This document shows, one piece after another, positions 6,773 to 14,261 of a DNA stretch of 15,752 nucleotides. This DNA is from Candidatus Spyradosoma merdigallinarum (GTDB lineage Bacteria > Verrucomicrobiota > Verrucomicrobiia > Opitutales > UBA953), in contig DVOG01000064.1 of assembly GCA_018713755.1 (NCBI GenBank), positions 1 through 15,752 on the forward strand, given 5' to 3'. Numbering within the stretch: the stretch's first letter is position 1; the number at the start of each line of letters is the position of its first letter. The translations under genes and the position numbers were made by a program. Below the pieces are notes generated by a model that saw only the letters and a program-made list of their open reading frames with translations, ran no database searches and was not told where the DNA came from.

Positions 6773-8917
6773 ATGGCACTTTCCGGCAAAAACTCCCCTT
6801 CCCGCGGCACGCCGCTCGAATACACGCGAAACTTCGGCATCGCCGCGCACATTGACGCGGGGAAAACGACGACGTCCGAGCGCATTCTTTTCTATGCGGG
6901 CGTCATTCACAAAACCGGCGAAGTTCACGAAGGCGCCGCGACGACGGACTGGATGGAGCAGGAACAGGAGCGCGGAATCACGATTACGTCCGCGGCGATT
7001 TCCTGCGGGTGGACGACGGCGGACGGACCTTTCGCCAAGATTCCGCATCGCCTGAACGTCATCGACACGCCCGGCCACGTCGACTTCACGGCGGAAGTCG
7101 AGCGCTCGCTCCGCGTTCTCGACGGCGCGGTCGCCGTTTTCTGCGCGGTCGCCGGCGTTCAGCCGCAGTCCGAAACGGTTTGGCGCCAGATGAACAAATA
7201 CAACGTTCCGCGCGTCGCCTACATCAACAAGATGGACCGCACGGGAGCGGATTTCTTCAACGCCGTCAAGGGCATTCGCGAAAAGCTTCGCGGGAACGCG
7301 CATCCTCTTTACATCCCCATCGGCGCGGGCGAAACGTTCACGGGGCTCGTCGACCTCGTCAAGGGTTGCGCCTACGTTTACGACGAAAGCGACCCGAAGG
7401 GCATGAAATACGCCAAGACGGACGTTCCCGCGGACCTCAAGGCGGATTATGAAAAATATCGCGAATCTCTGATCGAGGCCGTTTCCGATTTCGACGACAC
7501 GATTGCGGAAAAATACCTCGAAGGGCAGGAAATTTCCTCGGACGAGCTTCGCGTCGCCATCCGCAAAGCGACGCTCTCGCTGGACTTCGTCGGCGTGATT
7601 CCGGGCTCGTCCTTCAAGAACAAGGGCGTCCAGATGGTGCTCGACGCCGTCGTCGACTACCTCCCGTCCCCGCTCGACCTGCCGCCGATGAAGGCGTTCA
7701 AGGACGACGGCGAAACGGAAACGGGCGTCGAACCCGACGACAACGCGAAGCCGGTCGGCCTGTGCTTCAAACTGTGGTCCGACCCGTACGTCGGCCAGCT
7801 CGTGTTCTTCCGCCTCTACCGCGGCACGCTGAAGAAGGGCGACTCGCTCTATAATCCGCGCACGCGCAAGGCGGAACGCGTTTCCCGCCTCATGATCATG
7901 AAGGCGATGGACCGCGAAGAAATCGACACGGCGTATTCCGGAGACATCTGCGCGCTGATCGGCCCGAAAGAAATCGTCACCGGCGACACGCTCTGCGCTC
8001 GCGAAGACGACCTCGTGCTCGAGCCGCCGTCGTTCCCGGAACCGGTCATTTCCATGTCCATCGAACCGGCGACGAAAGCGGACCAGGAAAAGCTTTCCAT
8101 CGGCCTGCAGCGCCTCGCGCAGGAAGACCCGACGTTCCGCGTCTCTTCCGACCAGGAAACCGGTCAGACGATCATTTCCGGGATGGGCGAACTTCACCTC
8201 GACATCATCGTCGACCGCCTCCGCCGCGAATTCAAAGTCGACGCGAAGGCCGGCCGCCCGCAGATTTCCTATCGTGAAACGATCACCGCTCCCGCCGACG
8301 GCGAGGGCAAGTTCGTCCGTCAGTCCGGCGGCCGCGGTCAGTACGGCCACGCGGTCATCAAGATCGAGCCGAATCCGGGCAAGGGCATCGAGGTCCTCAA
8401 CGAAATCGTCGGCGGCGTCATTCCGAAGGAATACATCAAGCCGACCATCGAAGGGATTCAGGAAGCGGCGAACAACGGCACGATCGCCGGCTACCCGGTC
8501 ATCGACTTCAAGGCGCACATCGTTTTCGGTTCGTACCACGAAGTCGACTCGAACGAAATGGCGTTCCGCATGGCGGGCATCTTCGCGCTGAAAGACGCGA
8601 TGAAGAAGGCGTCCCCGATTCTGCTCGAGCCGATTACCAAGGTTGAGGTCGTCACGCCCGAAGAATATCAGGGCGACATCATGGGCGACCTGAATCGCCG
8701 CCGCGGTCAGATTCAGAACATGGAGACGAAGAACGGCATCTGCACCATCGACGCGTTCGTTCCGCTTCAGACGATGTTCGGCTACGCGACGGACGTCCGT
8801 TCCCTCTCCAAGGGGCGCGCGTCCTACACGATGGAACCCGACCACTTCGAGCAGGTTCCCGCGAACGTCCTCAAGGAAATCGTCGAAACCGCTTCCCGCG
8901 CGCCGGCTCGTTCGTAA
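6773..8917 (+). CDS. fusA: Translation elongation factor G
   Basis: A 714-residue EF-G, the GTPase that drives translocation and, with RRF, ribosome recycling. GTP-binding motifs are intact: P-loop AHIDAGKTT (residues 25-33), RGIT in switch I (EQERGITIT), DTPGH (98-102), NKMD (152-155) and a G5-type GSSFKNKG. Later domains are recognisable by GMGELHLDIIVDRL, GRGQYGHAVIKIEP and the C-terminal MFGYATDVRSLSKGRASYTMEP block. The N-terminus has about ten extra residues before the conserved region. It starts at ATG 6773 without a Shine-Dalgarno site. The gene is co-directional with rpsG (23-bp gap) and is followed by a hairpin over its stop codon and then rpsJ; the tuf gene that often lies here is absent. 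Fusidic-acid sensitivity cannot be judged from this reading. Confidence 0.98.
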   Translation: MALSGKNSPSRGTPLEYTRNFGIAAHIDAGKTTTSERILFYAGVIHKTGEVHEGAATTDWMEQEQERGITITSAAISCGWTTADGPFAKIPHRLNVIDTPGHVDFTAEVERSLRVLDGAVAVFCAVAGVQPQSETVWRQMNKYNVPRVAYINKMDRTGADFFNAVKGIREKLRGNAHPLYIPIGAGETFTGLVDLVKGCAYVYDESDPKGMKYAKTDVPADLKADYEKYRESLIEAVSDFDDTIAEKYLEGQEISSDELRVAIRKATLSLDFVGVIPGSSFKNKGVQMVLDAVVDYLPSPLDLPPMKAFKDDGETETGVEPDDNAKPVGLCFKLWSDPYVGQLVFFRLYRGTLKKGDSLYNPRTRKAERVSRLMIMKAMDREEIDTAYSGDICALIGPKEIVTGDTLCAREDDLVLEPPSFPEPVISMSIEPATKADQEKLSIGLQRLAQEDPTFRVSSDQETGQTIISGMGELHLDIIVDRLRREFKVDAKAGRPQISYRETITAPADGEGKFVRQSGGRGQYGHAVIKIEPNPGKGIEVLNEIVGGVIPKEYIKPTIEGIQEAANNGTIAGYPVIDFKAHIVFGSYHEVDSNEMAFRMAGIFALKDAMKKASPILLEPITKVEVVTPEEYQGDIMGDLNRRRGQIQNMETKNGICTIDAFVPLQTMFGYATDVRSLSKGRASYTMEPDHFEQVPANVLKEIVETASRAPARS

Positions 8918-8927
8918 GCGCGGGAAC
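8892..8927 (+). promoter_or_regulatory. Hairpin over the fusA stop codon
   Basis: TTCCCGCGC (8893-8901) pairs perfectly with GCGCGGGAA (8918-8926) around a 16-nt loop that contains the fusA TAA. There is no T tract after it, so it is more likely an mRNA processing, stability or attenuation element than a full terminator. One arm belongs to a copy of the CGGGAAC motif. Confidence 0.5.
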
Positions 8928-8957
8928 AAGCAACAATCTTTACAAAAACGCAATATC

Positions 8958-9266
8958 ATGAGCGCTCAAAAAATCCGCATCAAACTGAAAGGCTTTGACT
9001 ATCGAGTCATTGATCAATCGGCGGGCGACATCGTTGAAACCGCAAAGCGCACCGGGGCCCGCGTCGCGGGACCGGTTCCGCTTCCCACGGAAATCGAACG
9101 CTGGACGGTCAACCGTTCGCCGCACGGCGACAAGAAATCGATGGATCAATTCGAACAGCGCACGCACAAGCGCCTGATCGACATCATCGGGCCGACGGCT
9201 CAGACCGTCGACGAACTGAAAAAGCTGAACCTTCCCGCGGGCGTGGACATTTCCATCAACGTCTGA
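8958..9266 (+). CDS. rpsJ: 30S ribosomal protein S10
   Basis: A 102-residue S10, part of the 30S head and, as NusE, of transcription antitermination complexes. It is recognised by IRIKLKGFDYRVID at the N-terminus, GPVPLPTEIERWTVNRSPH in the middle and the highly conserved FEQRTHKRLIDI block. The usual KDSREQFE is KKSMDQFE here. Length is normal. ATG 8958 gives the conserved beginning; no Shine-Dalgarno site precedes it. It follows fusA after 40 bases with no tuf, and is separated from rplC by an unusually long AT-rich gap. In this genome it may therefore belong to the str transcript rather than the S10 transcript. Confidence 0.97.
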   Translation: MSAQKIRIKLKGFDYRVIDQSAGDIVETAKRTGARVAGPVPLPTEIERWTVNRSPHGDKKSMDQFEQRTHKRLIDIIGPTAQTVDELKKLNLPAGVDISINV

Positions 9267-9415
9267 AACCCGTTAAACCGATTAAACACAAACCGTTCTG
9301 TTTCGTTTGTTCGGATTGCGTTAGGTCTGTAAGAGAATCTGATAAACACATACTGATTTGTGCAGCCTAAAGCAGGTCTGTGAAAACGGAATCAAACTCC
9401 ACCTGCCTCTTAGCA
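9267..9415 (+). promoter_or_regulatory. AT-rich, probably structured leader before rplC
   Basis: This 149-nt gap is clearly lower in GC than both neighbouring genes, in a cluster whose other gaps are mostly 10-40 bases. It can form a compound stem: ACAAAC (9288-9293) with GTTTGT (9305-9310), continued outward by CCGA (9278-9281) with TCGG (9311-9314). A second hairpin pairs GCAGGT (9372-9377) with ACCTGC (9401-9406), ending nine bases before the rplC ATG. AGGTCTGT is repeated directly at 9323-9330 and 9374-9381. Weak promoter boxes may lie around 9316-9346 (TTGCGT, GATAAA, spacing 19). It may be an r-protein autoregulatory leader or an internal promoter region. No T-tract terminator is seen. 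Confidence 0.5.
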
Positions 9416-10051
9416 ATGAAATTACAACTGATTGGCAAAAAAATTGGGATGACCCAAATCTACGACGGGAACAACACGCTCGTTCCCGTGACCGTAGTGC
9501 AGGCCGGTCCCTGTCCGGTAGTCCAAGTCAAGACCGCAGAGTCTGACGGCTACAACGCCGTTCAAATTGCCTACGGCGCTCAGAAAAAACAACGCCTGAC
9601 CAAACCGGTCCAAGGCCACTTCGAAAAAGCGGGCATCGACCCGCACGCCGTGCTCGGAGAAATCCGCTTCGACGACAAGGCGCCCGAATACAAAGTCGGC
9701 GACGTGCTCACGGTCGCGACTTTCAAGGAAGGGCAGATCGTCGACGTCATCGGCACGACGAAAGGGCGCGGCTTCCAGGGGAACGTCAAGCGCCACAACC
9801 AGGCGGGGCAGCCCGACTCCCACGGGCACATGATGCACCGACGCCCGGGTTCCATCGGGATGCGCCAGACGCCGGGCCACGTCTTCAAAGGCAAGGCGAT
9901 GCCCGGTCACATGGGGCAAGTGCGCCGCACCGTTCAGAACCTGACGGTTGTCAAGGTGCTGGAAGACCAGAATCTTCTCCTCATCAAGGGCTCGTTCCCG
10001 GGAGCGAACGGAGATTTGGTTTTCGTGCGCGAAGCCAAAAAAGCGAAATAA
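9416..10051 (+). CDS. rplC: 50S ribosomal protein L3
   Basis: A 211-residue L3, an early-assembly 23S rRNA binder whose central extension reaches the peptidyl-transferase centre. Recognised by LIGKKIGMTQIYD at the N-terminus, GRGFQGNVKRHNQAG at about residue 117 onward, and HRRPGSIGMRQTPG followed by VFKGKAMPGHMG in the loop. I chose ATG 9416, which gives the conserved MKLQLIGKKIGMTQ beginning. An in-frame GTG at 9380 would add twelve residues that do not resemble the family and would start inside the hairpin region. There is no Shine-Dalgarno site. It is followed by rplD 21 bases later. The leader upstream suggests that L3 synthesis, and the genes after it, are regulated from that point. Confidence 0.96.
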   Translation: MKLQLIGKKIGMTQIYDGNNTLVPVTVVQAGPCPVVQVKTAESDGYNAVQIAYGAQKKQRLTKPVQGHFEKAGIDPHAVLGEIRFDDKAPEYKVGDVLTVATFKEGQIVDVIGTTKGRGFQGNVKRHNQAGQPDSHGHMMHRRPGSIGMRQTPGHVFKGKAMPGHMGQVRRTVQNLTVVKVLEDQNLLLIKGSFPGANGDLVFVREAKKAK

Positions 10052-10072
10052 TCTGGAAAGGACTCCGAAATT

Positions 10073-10696
10073 ATGAAGCTCAAAGTTTACACTGTTGACG
10101 GCAGCTCTTTCTCCGAAAAGGAATTTGAATCCTTTCCCGTGCTCGAAGAAGGCAAAGGCGTCGCCGCGCTCAAGCAGGCGGTCGTCGCTTACCAGGCGAA
10201 TCTTCGCCAGGGCAACGCCAAGACGAAGGATTACGGCGAAGTCGCCGGATCCGGCAAAAAGCAGGGACCGCAGAAAGGCTCCGGCGGCGCTCGCCACGGC
10301 GACAAGCGCGCTCCCCAGCTCTACAAGGGCGGCGTCGTCTTCGGGCCGCGTCCCCGCGACTGGTCCAAGGCTCTTCCCGCGAAAATCAAGAAGCTCGCGC
10401 TTTCCCGCGCGCTCGTCGATCTCGCCGGCGAAGGCGGCCTGAACGTGATTGAACGCATCGAATCCGCCGACGCGAAGACGAAGACCCTCAACGGCGTGCT
10501 CGAAAAAGTGTTCCCGACGGGAAAACTGCTCGTCGTCGCCGACGCTTGGGACGAAAACGCGGCGCGCGCCATCCGCAACATCGCCCGCGTCTCCTGCGTG
10601 GAGGCCGATGCCGTGAACGCGCTCAATCTCGTTTCGTTCGGGCAGGTGCTCGTCAGCGAACAGGGGCTGAACAAAATCCTCGAACGCGTCAAATAA
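10073..10696 (+). CDS. rplD: 50S ribosomal protein L4
   Basis: A 207-residue L4. Its extended loop lines the peptide exit tunnel, and in E. coli it is also the autoregulator of the S10 operon. The loop is recognised at about residues 60-98 (SGKKQGPQKGSGGARHGD, then GGVVFGPRPRDW). The globular part ends with DAVNALNLVSFGQVLVSEQGL, matching the usual L4 C-terminus. AAAGGA lies ten bases before the ATG. Position between rplC and rplW is the standard S10-operon order. Whether it regulates the leader at 9267-9415 is unknown. Confidence 0.97.
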   Translation: MKLKVYTVDGSSFSEKEFESFPVLEEGKGVAALKQAVVAYQANLRQGNAKTKDYGEVAGSGKKQGPQKGSGGARHGDKRAPQLYKGGVVFGPRPRDWSKALPAKIKKLALSRALVDLAGEGGLNVIERIESADAKTKTLNGVLEKVFPTGKLLVVADAWDENAARAIRNIARVSCVEADAVNALNLVSFGQVLVSEQGLNKILERVK

Positions 10697-10709
10697 GGAG
10701 AACACAAGG

Positions 10710-10997
10710 ATGAAACCCGCATACAGCGTCATCAAGCGTCCGCTCGTTTCCGAAAAGACGGCGGCGCTCGCCGAAAACAACAAATACGTTTTCGAAATCT
10801 ATCCTTGCGCAGGCCGCAAGGACGTCGCCGCCGCCGTCGAAGCTCAGTTCAAGGTGTCCGTGACGCGCGTCAACATTCTCAACGTCAAAGGCAAACGGAA
10901 GATGTCCCGCACGAAGCGCGGCGAAATCATCAAGGCGCCCGACGTCAAGAAGGCGATCGTCACGCTCAAGAAGGGCGACAAAATCGAAATCATCTGA
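10710..10997 (+). CDS. rplW: 50S ribosomal protein L23
   Basis: A 95-residue L23, which sits at the tunnel exit and docks trigger factor and SRP. YSVIKRPLVSEKTA at the N-terminus, NKYVFEI, and the KVSVTRVNILNVKGK segment are typical. A good AAGGAG site (10695-10700) overlaps the rplD stop codon nine bases before the ATG, so the two genes may be translationally coupled. Length is in the usual range. Confidence 0.97.
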   Translation: MKPAYSVIKRPLVSEKTAALAENNKYVFEIYPCAGRKDVAAAVEAQFKVSVTRVNILNVKGKRKMSRTKRGEIIKAPDVKKAIVTLKKGDKIEII

Positions 10998-11016
10998 TCA
11001 ATAGAGGATCCCGCAT

Positions 11017-11874
11017 ATGGCACTCGCATCCACTCGCCCGCTTACTCCCGGACAGCGTTTTCTCGTCCGCAATAAGCAGGAGCTTTCCAAAAAGCGTCCG
11101 GAAAAAGATCTCGTGGAGTCCATCCACAATCCGAAAGGACGCAACTGCTACGGCCGCATCACGTCCCGTCGCCGCGGCGGCGGACACAAGAAGCTTTACC
11201 GCCGCATCGACTTCCGCCGCGCCAAGCTCGACGTTCCCGCGACGGTCATCGCGATCGAATACGATCCGAACCGCTCGGCGAACATCGCGCTGATTGAATA
11301 CGCGGACGGAGAAAAGGCCTACATTCTCGCGCCCAACGGCCTCGCCGTCGGCGGGCAGATCGTCTCGGCTTCGGGAACGGTCGAAGAATTCACGCCCGGC
11401 ATTTCCGTCAAGTTGCGCTTCATTCCGCCGGCGACGGACATTCACGCGATTGAAATGGAGCCCGGACAGGGCGCCCGCATCGCGCGTTCCGCCGGGAACG
11501 CCGCGCAGCTGCTCGGCATCGAAGGCGATCTGGCCATCATCAAGATGCCTTCGGGCGAACAGCGCTACCTGAACGCGAACTGCCGCGCGACGGTCGGCAA
11601 AGTCGGGAACGCGGAGCACCAGAACCGCTCCCTCGGCAAGGCCGGACGCAACCGCTGGCTCGGTCGCCGTCCCCGCGTTCGCGGTATGGTGATGAACCCG
11701 GTCGACCACCCGAACGGCGGCGGCCAGGGCAAGTCCAAAGGCGGCGGCGGACGTCAGCACCTCAGCTCGCCGTGGGGACAGCTCGCGAAGGGCTTCCCGA
11801 CCCGCATCAAATCCAAGCCCTCGAACGTTCATATCATTGTTCGTCGCAACGGGCGCAAAGTTAAGAAGGGCTAA
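11017..11874 (+). CDS. rplB: 50S ribosomal protein L2
   Basis: A 285-residue L2, needed for subunit association and peptidyl-transferase assembly. Conserved blocks include GRITSRRRGGGHKK, EYDPNRSANIALIEY, YILAPNGL, GQGARIARSAGNAAQ and MNPVDHPNGGGQG. The histidine equivalent to E. coli His229 (in VDHP) is present; the second histidine of the usual DHPHGGGEG is Asn here and Glu is Gln, followed by a KSKGGGG stretch. AGAGGA lies eight bases before ATG 11017. It follows rplW and precedes rpsS by 8 bases as in the standard order. Four copies of the GTTCCC/GGGAAC motif are in the gene, for example encoding AGNAA and VGNAE. Confidence 0.97.
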   Translation: MALASTRPLTPGQRFLVRNKQELSKKRPEKDLVESIHNPKGRNCYGRITSRRRGGGHKKLYRRIDFRRAKLDVPATVIAIEYDPNRSANIALIEYADGEKAYILAPNGLAVGGQIVSASGTVEEFTPGISVKLRFIPPATDIHAIEMEPGQGARIARSAGNAAQLLGIEGDLAIIKMPSGEQRYLNANCRATVGKVGNAEHQNRSLGKAGRNRWLGRRPRVRGMVMNPVDHPNGGGQGKSKGGGGRQHLSSPWGQLAKGFPTRIKSKPSNVHIIVRRNGRKVKKG

Positions 11875-11882
11875 GACAGACA

Positions 11883-12158
11883 ATGGCACGTTCAATCAAA
11901 AAAGGCTACTACGTGGAACCGTCCCTGATGGACAAAGTGCTGGCCGCGCAGAAAAGCGGCGACCGCAAGCCCATCAAGACCTGGTCGCGCCGTTCGACGA
12001 TTACGCCGGACTTCGTCGGGCTTAATCTCAACGTCCACAACGGGAAGCAGTTCCTTCCGGTCTACATCACGGAAAACATGGTGGGACACAAGCTCGGCGA
12101 GTTCGCGCCGACGCGCACGTTCAAACACCATACGGCCCCGACGAAGAAAGCCGTCTGA
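11883..12158 (+). CDS. rpsS: 30S ribosomal protein S19
   Basis: A 91-residue S19 of the 30S head, paired with S13 near the A-site finger. MARSIKKGYYV at the N-terminus, KTWSRRSTITPDFVG, and VYITENMVGHKLGEFAPTRTF are all family blocks. It starts 8 bases after rplB. Unlike in most bacteria it is not followed directly by rplV: a small secreted-protein gene begins 10 bases after its stop. Confidence 0.97.
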   Translation: MARSIKKGYYVEPSLMDKVLAAQKSGDRKPIKTWSRRSTITPDFVGLNLNVHNGKQFLPVYITENMVGHKLGEFAPTRTFKHHTAPTKKAV

Positions 12159-12168
12159 TTTCCTTCCG

Positions 12169-12522
12169 ATGATCGCGCGATTCGCAGCAGCGTTCTTCTC
12201 CGCGTTCGCCCTTCTGCCCTTTGCGGCGGGAGCGGCGAACGCCGGAGCGGGCGTTCCTGCCGCGGTTCCGATTTTCGAATCGAACGCGGCGGCCGTCGCG
12301 GCGATTCGCGCCGGAAACATCGCGGACCTGGTCGTCGTCGACGCCGGTTACGACCGCGATTTCTGCACGGGAGCGCGCTGCAGCGTAGAGCGCGCCGGCG
12401 TTCCCGTGGCGGAAGTCATCATTGCCGCCGCATCCCGCACGCGCGCCGTCGCGCTGATCACACAATTCGAAACTCATCAAACGATTCAGACCGGAGACAC
12501 GGTCAAACTGAAAACCATTTAA
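12169..12522 (+). CDS. Small secreted protein of unknown function between rpsS and rplV
   Basis: A 117-residue protein with a clear signal peptide (residues 1-25: MIAR, a Phe/Ala/Leu-rich core, probable cleavage ANA|GAG). The mature part is about 90 residues and appears all-beta: NIADLVVVDAGYD, then CSVERAGVPVAEVIIA, a second strand pair RAVALITQ, and a closing IQTGDTVKLKTI. This pattern (hydrophobic strand, Asp-x-Gly turn, strand, final GD-V strand) resembles small barrel domains in secreted or envelope proteins. Two cysteines (66 and 71) could form a disulfide. I do not recognise a named family. It starts 10 bases after rpsS and stops 18 bases before rplV, on the same strand, so it is very likely transcribed with the ribosomal genes. 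No Shine-Dalgarno site is present. It is a real gene by signal peptide, spacing and composition; its function is unknown. Confidence 0.82.
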   Translation: MIARFAAAFFSAFALLPFAAGAANAGAGVPAAVPIFESNAAAVAAIRAGNIADLVVVDAGYDRDFCTGARCSVERAGVPVAEVIIAAASRTRAVALITQFETHQTIQTGDTVKLKTI

Positions 12523-12540
12523 TTTAACTGATTCCGGAAT

Positions 12541-12876
12541 ATGGAAGTTAAAGCCATCACCAAGTTCGCCCGTATGACGCCCCAGAAAGTGCGCGACGTG
12601 GCTCGCCAAATCCAAGGTCTTCCCGCGCTCCAGGCGGCGGACCTCCTCCGCTTCATCCCGCGCAAGTCCGCTCGTCTTCTCCTCAAGACGCTCAACAGCG
12701 CCGTGGCGAACGCGGAAAACAACAACAATCTTTCCGCGAAGGATCTCGTCGTTTCCTCCGCCCTCGTCACGCAAGGGCCGGTGCTGAAGCGTTTCCGTCC
12801 CGCCGCGAAGGGCAGCGCTCACCCGATCCGCAAGTCGACGAGCCACATCACCATCGTTTTGAGCGACAAACAATAA
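12541..12876 (+). CDS. rplV: 50S ribosomal protein L22
   Basis: A 111-residue L22, whose beta hairpin lines the exit tunnel next to L4. Recognised by the N-terminal MTPQKVRDVARQIQGLP block (usually SP.K.R.V...I.G), LLKTLNSAVANAENNN in the middle and the hairpin segment GPVLKRFRPAAKGSAHPIRK near the C-terminus, ending in STSHITIVL. Length is normal. It starts 18 bases after the small secreted-protein gene and precedes rpsC, restoring the standard order. No Shine-Dalgarno site is seen. Confidence 0.96.
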   Translation: MEVKAITKFARMTPQKVRDVARQIQGLPALQAADLLRFIPRKSARLLLKTLNSAVANAENNNNLSAKDLVVSSALVTQGPVLKRFRPAAKGSAHPIRKSTSHITIVLSDKQ

Positions 12877-12897
12877 CCTCCGAAACCTTTTTCGATT

Positions 12898-13527
12898 ATG
12901 GGCCAAAAAACTAATCCGATCGGCTTTCGCCTCGCCGTCCGCCGCAACTGGGATTCCCGCTGGTACGCGAACAAGAAGACGTTCCCGGAACTCCTGAAGA
13001 ACGACTACGAAATCCGCAAGTTCCTTCACGAGAAACTGCGCCAGGCCGGCGTTCCGACGATCTTCATCGAACGCGCGGGATCGCGCATCCGCGTGAAAAT
13101 TTATTCGGCTCGCCCGGGCGTGGTCATCGGCCGCAAGGGCGGCGAACTCGAAAAGCTCCGCGAAGAAATCGAAAAAATCGCCGGACGCGAAGTCATCCTC
13201 GACATCCAGGAAATCAAGAAGCCCGACCTCGTGGCGCAGCTCGTCGCGGAAAACATCGCGCTTCAGCTCGAACGCCGCGTTTCCTTCCGCCGCGCCATGA
13301 AAAAGGCCGTGCAGAGCACGATGGGCATGGGCGCGGAAGGCATCCGCCTTCGCGTCGCCGGCCGCCTCGGCGGCGCGGAAATCGCCCGCGTCGAATCTTC
13401 CCGCGTCGGACGCGTCCCGCTGCACACGCTGCGCGCGAACATCGACTACGGTTTCGCGGAAGCGCACACCGTCTACGGCAAGCTCGGAATCAAGTGCTGG
13501 ATTTGCACGAAAGAGCCCGAAATCTGA
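12898..13527 (+). CDS. rpsC: 30S ribosomal protein S3
   Basis: A 209-residue S3, which forms part of the mRNA entry channel. MGQKTNPIGFRL is the universal start. The KH domain carries the GRKG loop at residues 78-81 (PGVVIGRKGGELEKL). The C-terminal domain is seen in GAEGIRLRVAGRLGGAEIARVE and the DYGFAEAHTVYGKLGIKCWI ending. Length fits the shorter bacterial forms without a long C-terminal tail. It lies between rplV and rplP as expected. No strong Shine-Dalgarno site precedes the ATG. Confidence 0.98.
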   Translation: MGQKTNPIGFRLAVRRNWDSRWYANKKTFPELLKNDYEIRKFLHEKLRQAGVPTIFIERAGSRIRVKIYSARPGVVIGRKGGELEKLREEIEKIAGREVILDIQEIKKPDLVAQLVAENIALQLERRVSFRRAMKKAVQSTMGMGAEGIRLRVAGRLGGAEIARVESSRVGRVPLHTLRANIDYGFAEAHTVYGKLGIKCWICTKEPEI

Positions 13528-13554
13528 AAAACGTCATTACGAGAGACATAAGTC

Positions 13555-13983
13555 ATGCCTAATATTCAACCTTCCCGCACGAAATACCGTAAGGTCCAGA
13601 AGGGTCGCATCTACGGGAACGCGACGTCCTGCAACCAGCTCGCGTTCGGCGAATTCGGAATCCAGGCCCTCGAGCGTTGCCGCATGACCGCGGCGCAGCT
13701 CGAAGCCGCGCGCGTCGCCATTTCCCGCTCGCTCAAGCGCAAAGGCAAAATGTGGATGCGCGTGTTCCCGCACAAGCCGGTCACGAAAAAGCCCGCCGAA
13801 GTCCGTATGGGTTCCGGCAAAGGCAACGTCGAATACTGGTGTGCCGTCATCCGCCCGGGAACGATGCTGTTCGAGGTTTCCGGCGTGCCGCTGTCCGCCG
13901 CGCGCGAAGCCATGCGCCTTGCCGACACGAAGCTCCCGATCCATTGCCGCTTCGTCAGCAAGGAACAGCTCGAAAAGTATTGA
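13555..13983 (+). CDS. rplP: 50S ribosomal protein L16
   Basis: A 142-residue L16, a late-assembling 50S protein near the A site. The hallmark is MRVFPHKPVTKKPAEVRMGSG (about residues 65-85; written with the usual RxFPDKP pattern where Asp is His here), with RTKYRKVQKGR near the N-terminus and PGTMLFEVSGV in the second half. ATG 13555 gives the family-like start with a slightly longer MPNIQPS prefix. It follows rpsC after 27 bases and precedes rpmC. Confidence 0.97.
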   Translation: MPNIQPSRTKYRKVQKGRIYGNATSCNQLAFGEFGIQALERCRMTAAQLEAARVAISRSLKRKGKMWMRVFPHKPVTKKPAEVRMGSGKGNVEYWCAVIRPGTMLFEVSGVPLSAAREAMRLADTKLPIHCRFVSKEQLEKY

Positions 13984-14024
13984 AATCCGAGAAAGAAATC
14001 TGTTTCATTACAACCTTTTCCGCT

Positions 14025-14237
14025 ATGAGCAACAAAAAAAACAACGCTTCCGCGATTCGCGAAATGACGCCGGAAGAGCTTTCCAAGACGCTCCGCGAAG
14101 ACCGTGAAGAACTTCTGAGCCTGCGCCTCCGCAAAAACACGGGGCAGGTCGACAATCCCGCGCGCATCCGGACGCTTCGCCGCGAAATCGCGCGCCTCGA
14201 AACCGTCGCCCGCGAAAAGCGGAGCGCGGCCCGCTAA
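14025..14237 (+). CDS. rpmC: 50S ribosomal protein L29
   Basis: A 70-residue L29, a small helical protein near the tunnel exit. The conserved beginning is REMTPEELSKTLREDREELLSLRLR, followed by GQVDNPARIRTLRREIARLETV, matching the family pattern (LR..K..GQL.N..RI...RR.IAR). The frame is open further upstream to 13677, but that part overlaps rplP; ATG 14025, 41 bases after the rplP stop, gives the normal length. The N-terminal MSNKKNNASA extension is slightly longer than in E. coli. Confidence 0.95.
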   Translation: MSNKKNNASAIREMTPEELSKTLREDREELLSLRLRKNTGQVDNPARIRTLRREIARLETVAREKRSAAR

Positions 14238-14261
14238 CCTTCCGCCCAAGAGGAACACATC

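Noticed and set aside
6650..8959. A 769-codon open frame on the minus strand opposite fusA
   Set aside because: fusA is beyond doubt, and the antisense product is Arg/Val/Asp-rich without motifs. It is a mirror of the fusA codon pattern.
9380..9415. Upstream GTG start for rplC
   Set aside because: The added twelve residues are unlike any L3, and ATG 9416 gives the conserved MKLQLIGKKIGMTQ start.
9422..10783. A 453-codon minus-strand frame across rplC and rplD
   Set aside because: It is antisense to two certain ribosomal genes and has no recognisable protein features.
12121..13467. A 448-codon minus-strand frame across the small secreted-protein gene, rplV and rpsC
   Set aside because: It is antisense to certain genes. 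I also considered it as an alternative to the 12169-12522 gene, but only the plus-strand frame has a signal peptide, operon spacing and a balanced composition.
13677..14024. Longer N-terminus for rpmC
   Set aside because: It would overlap most of rplP in another frame and is Arg-rich; ATG 14025 gives the normal 70-residue L29.
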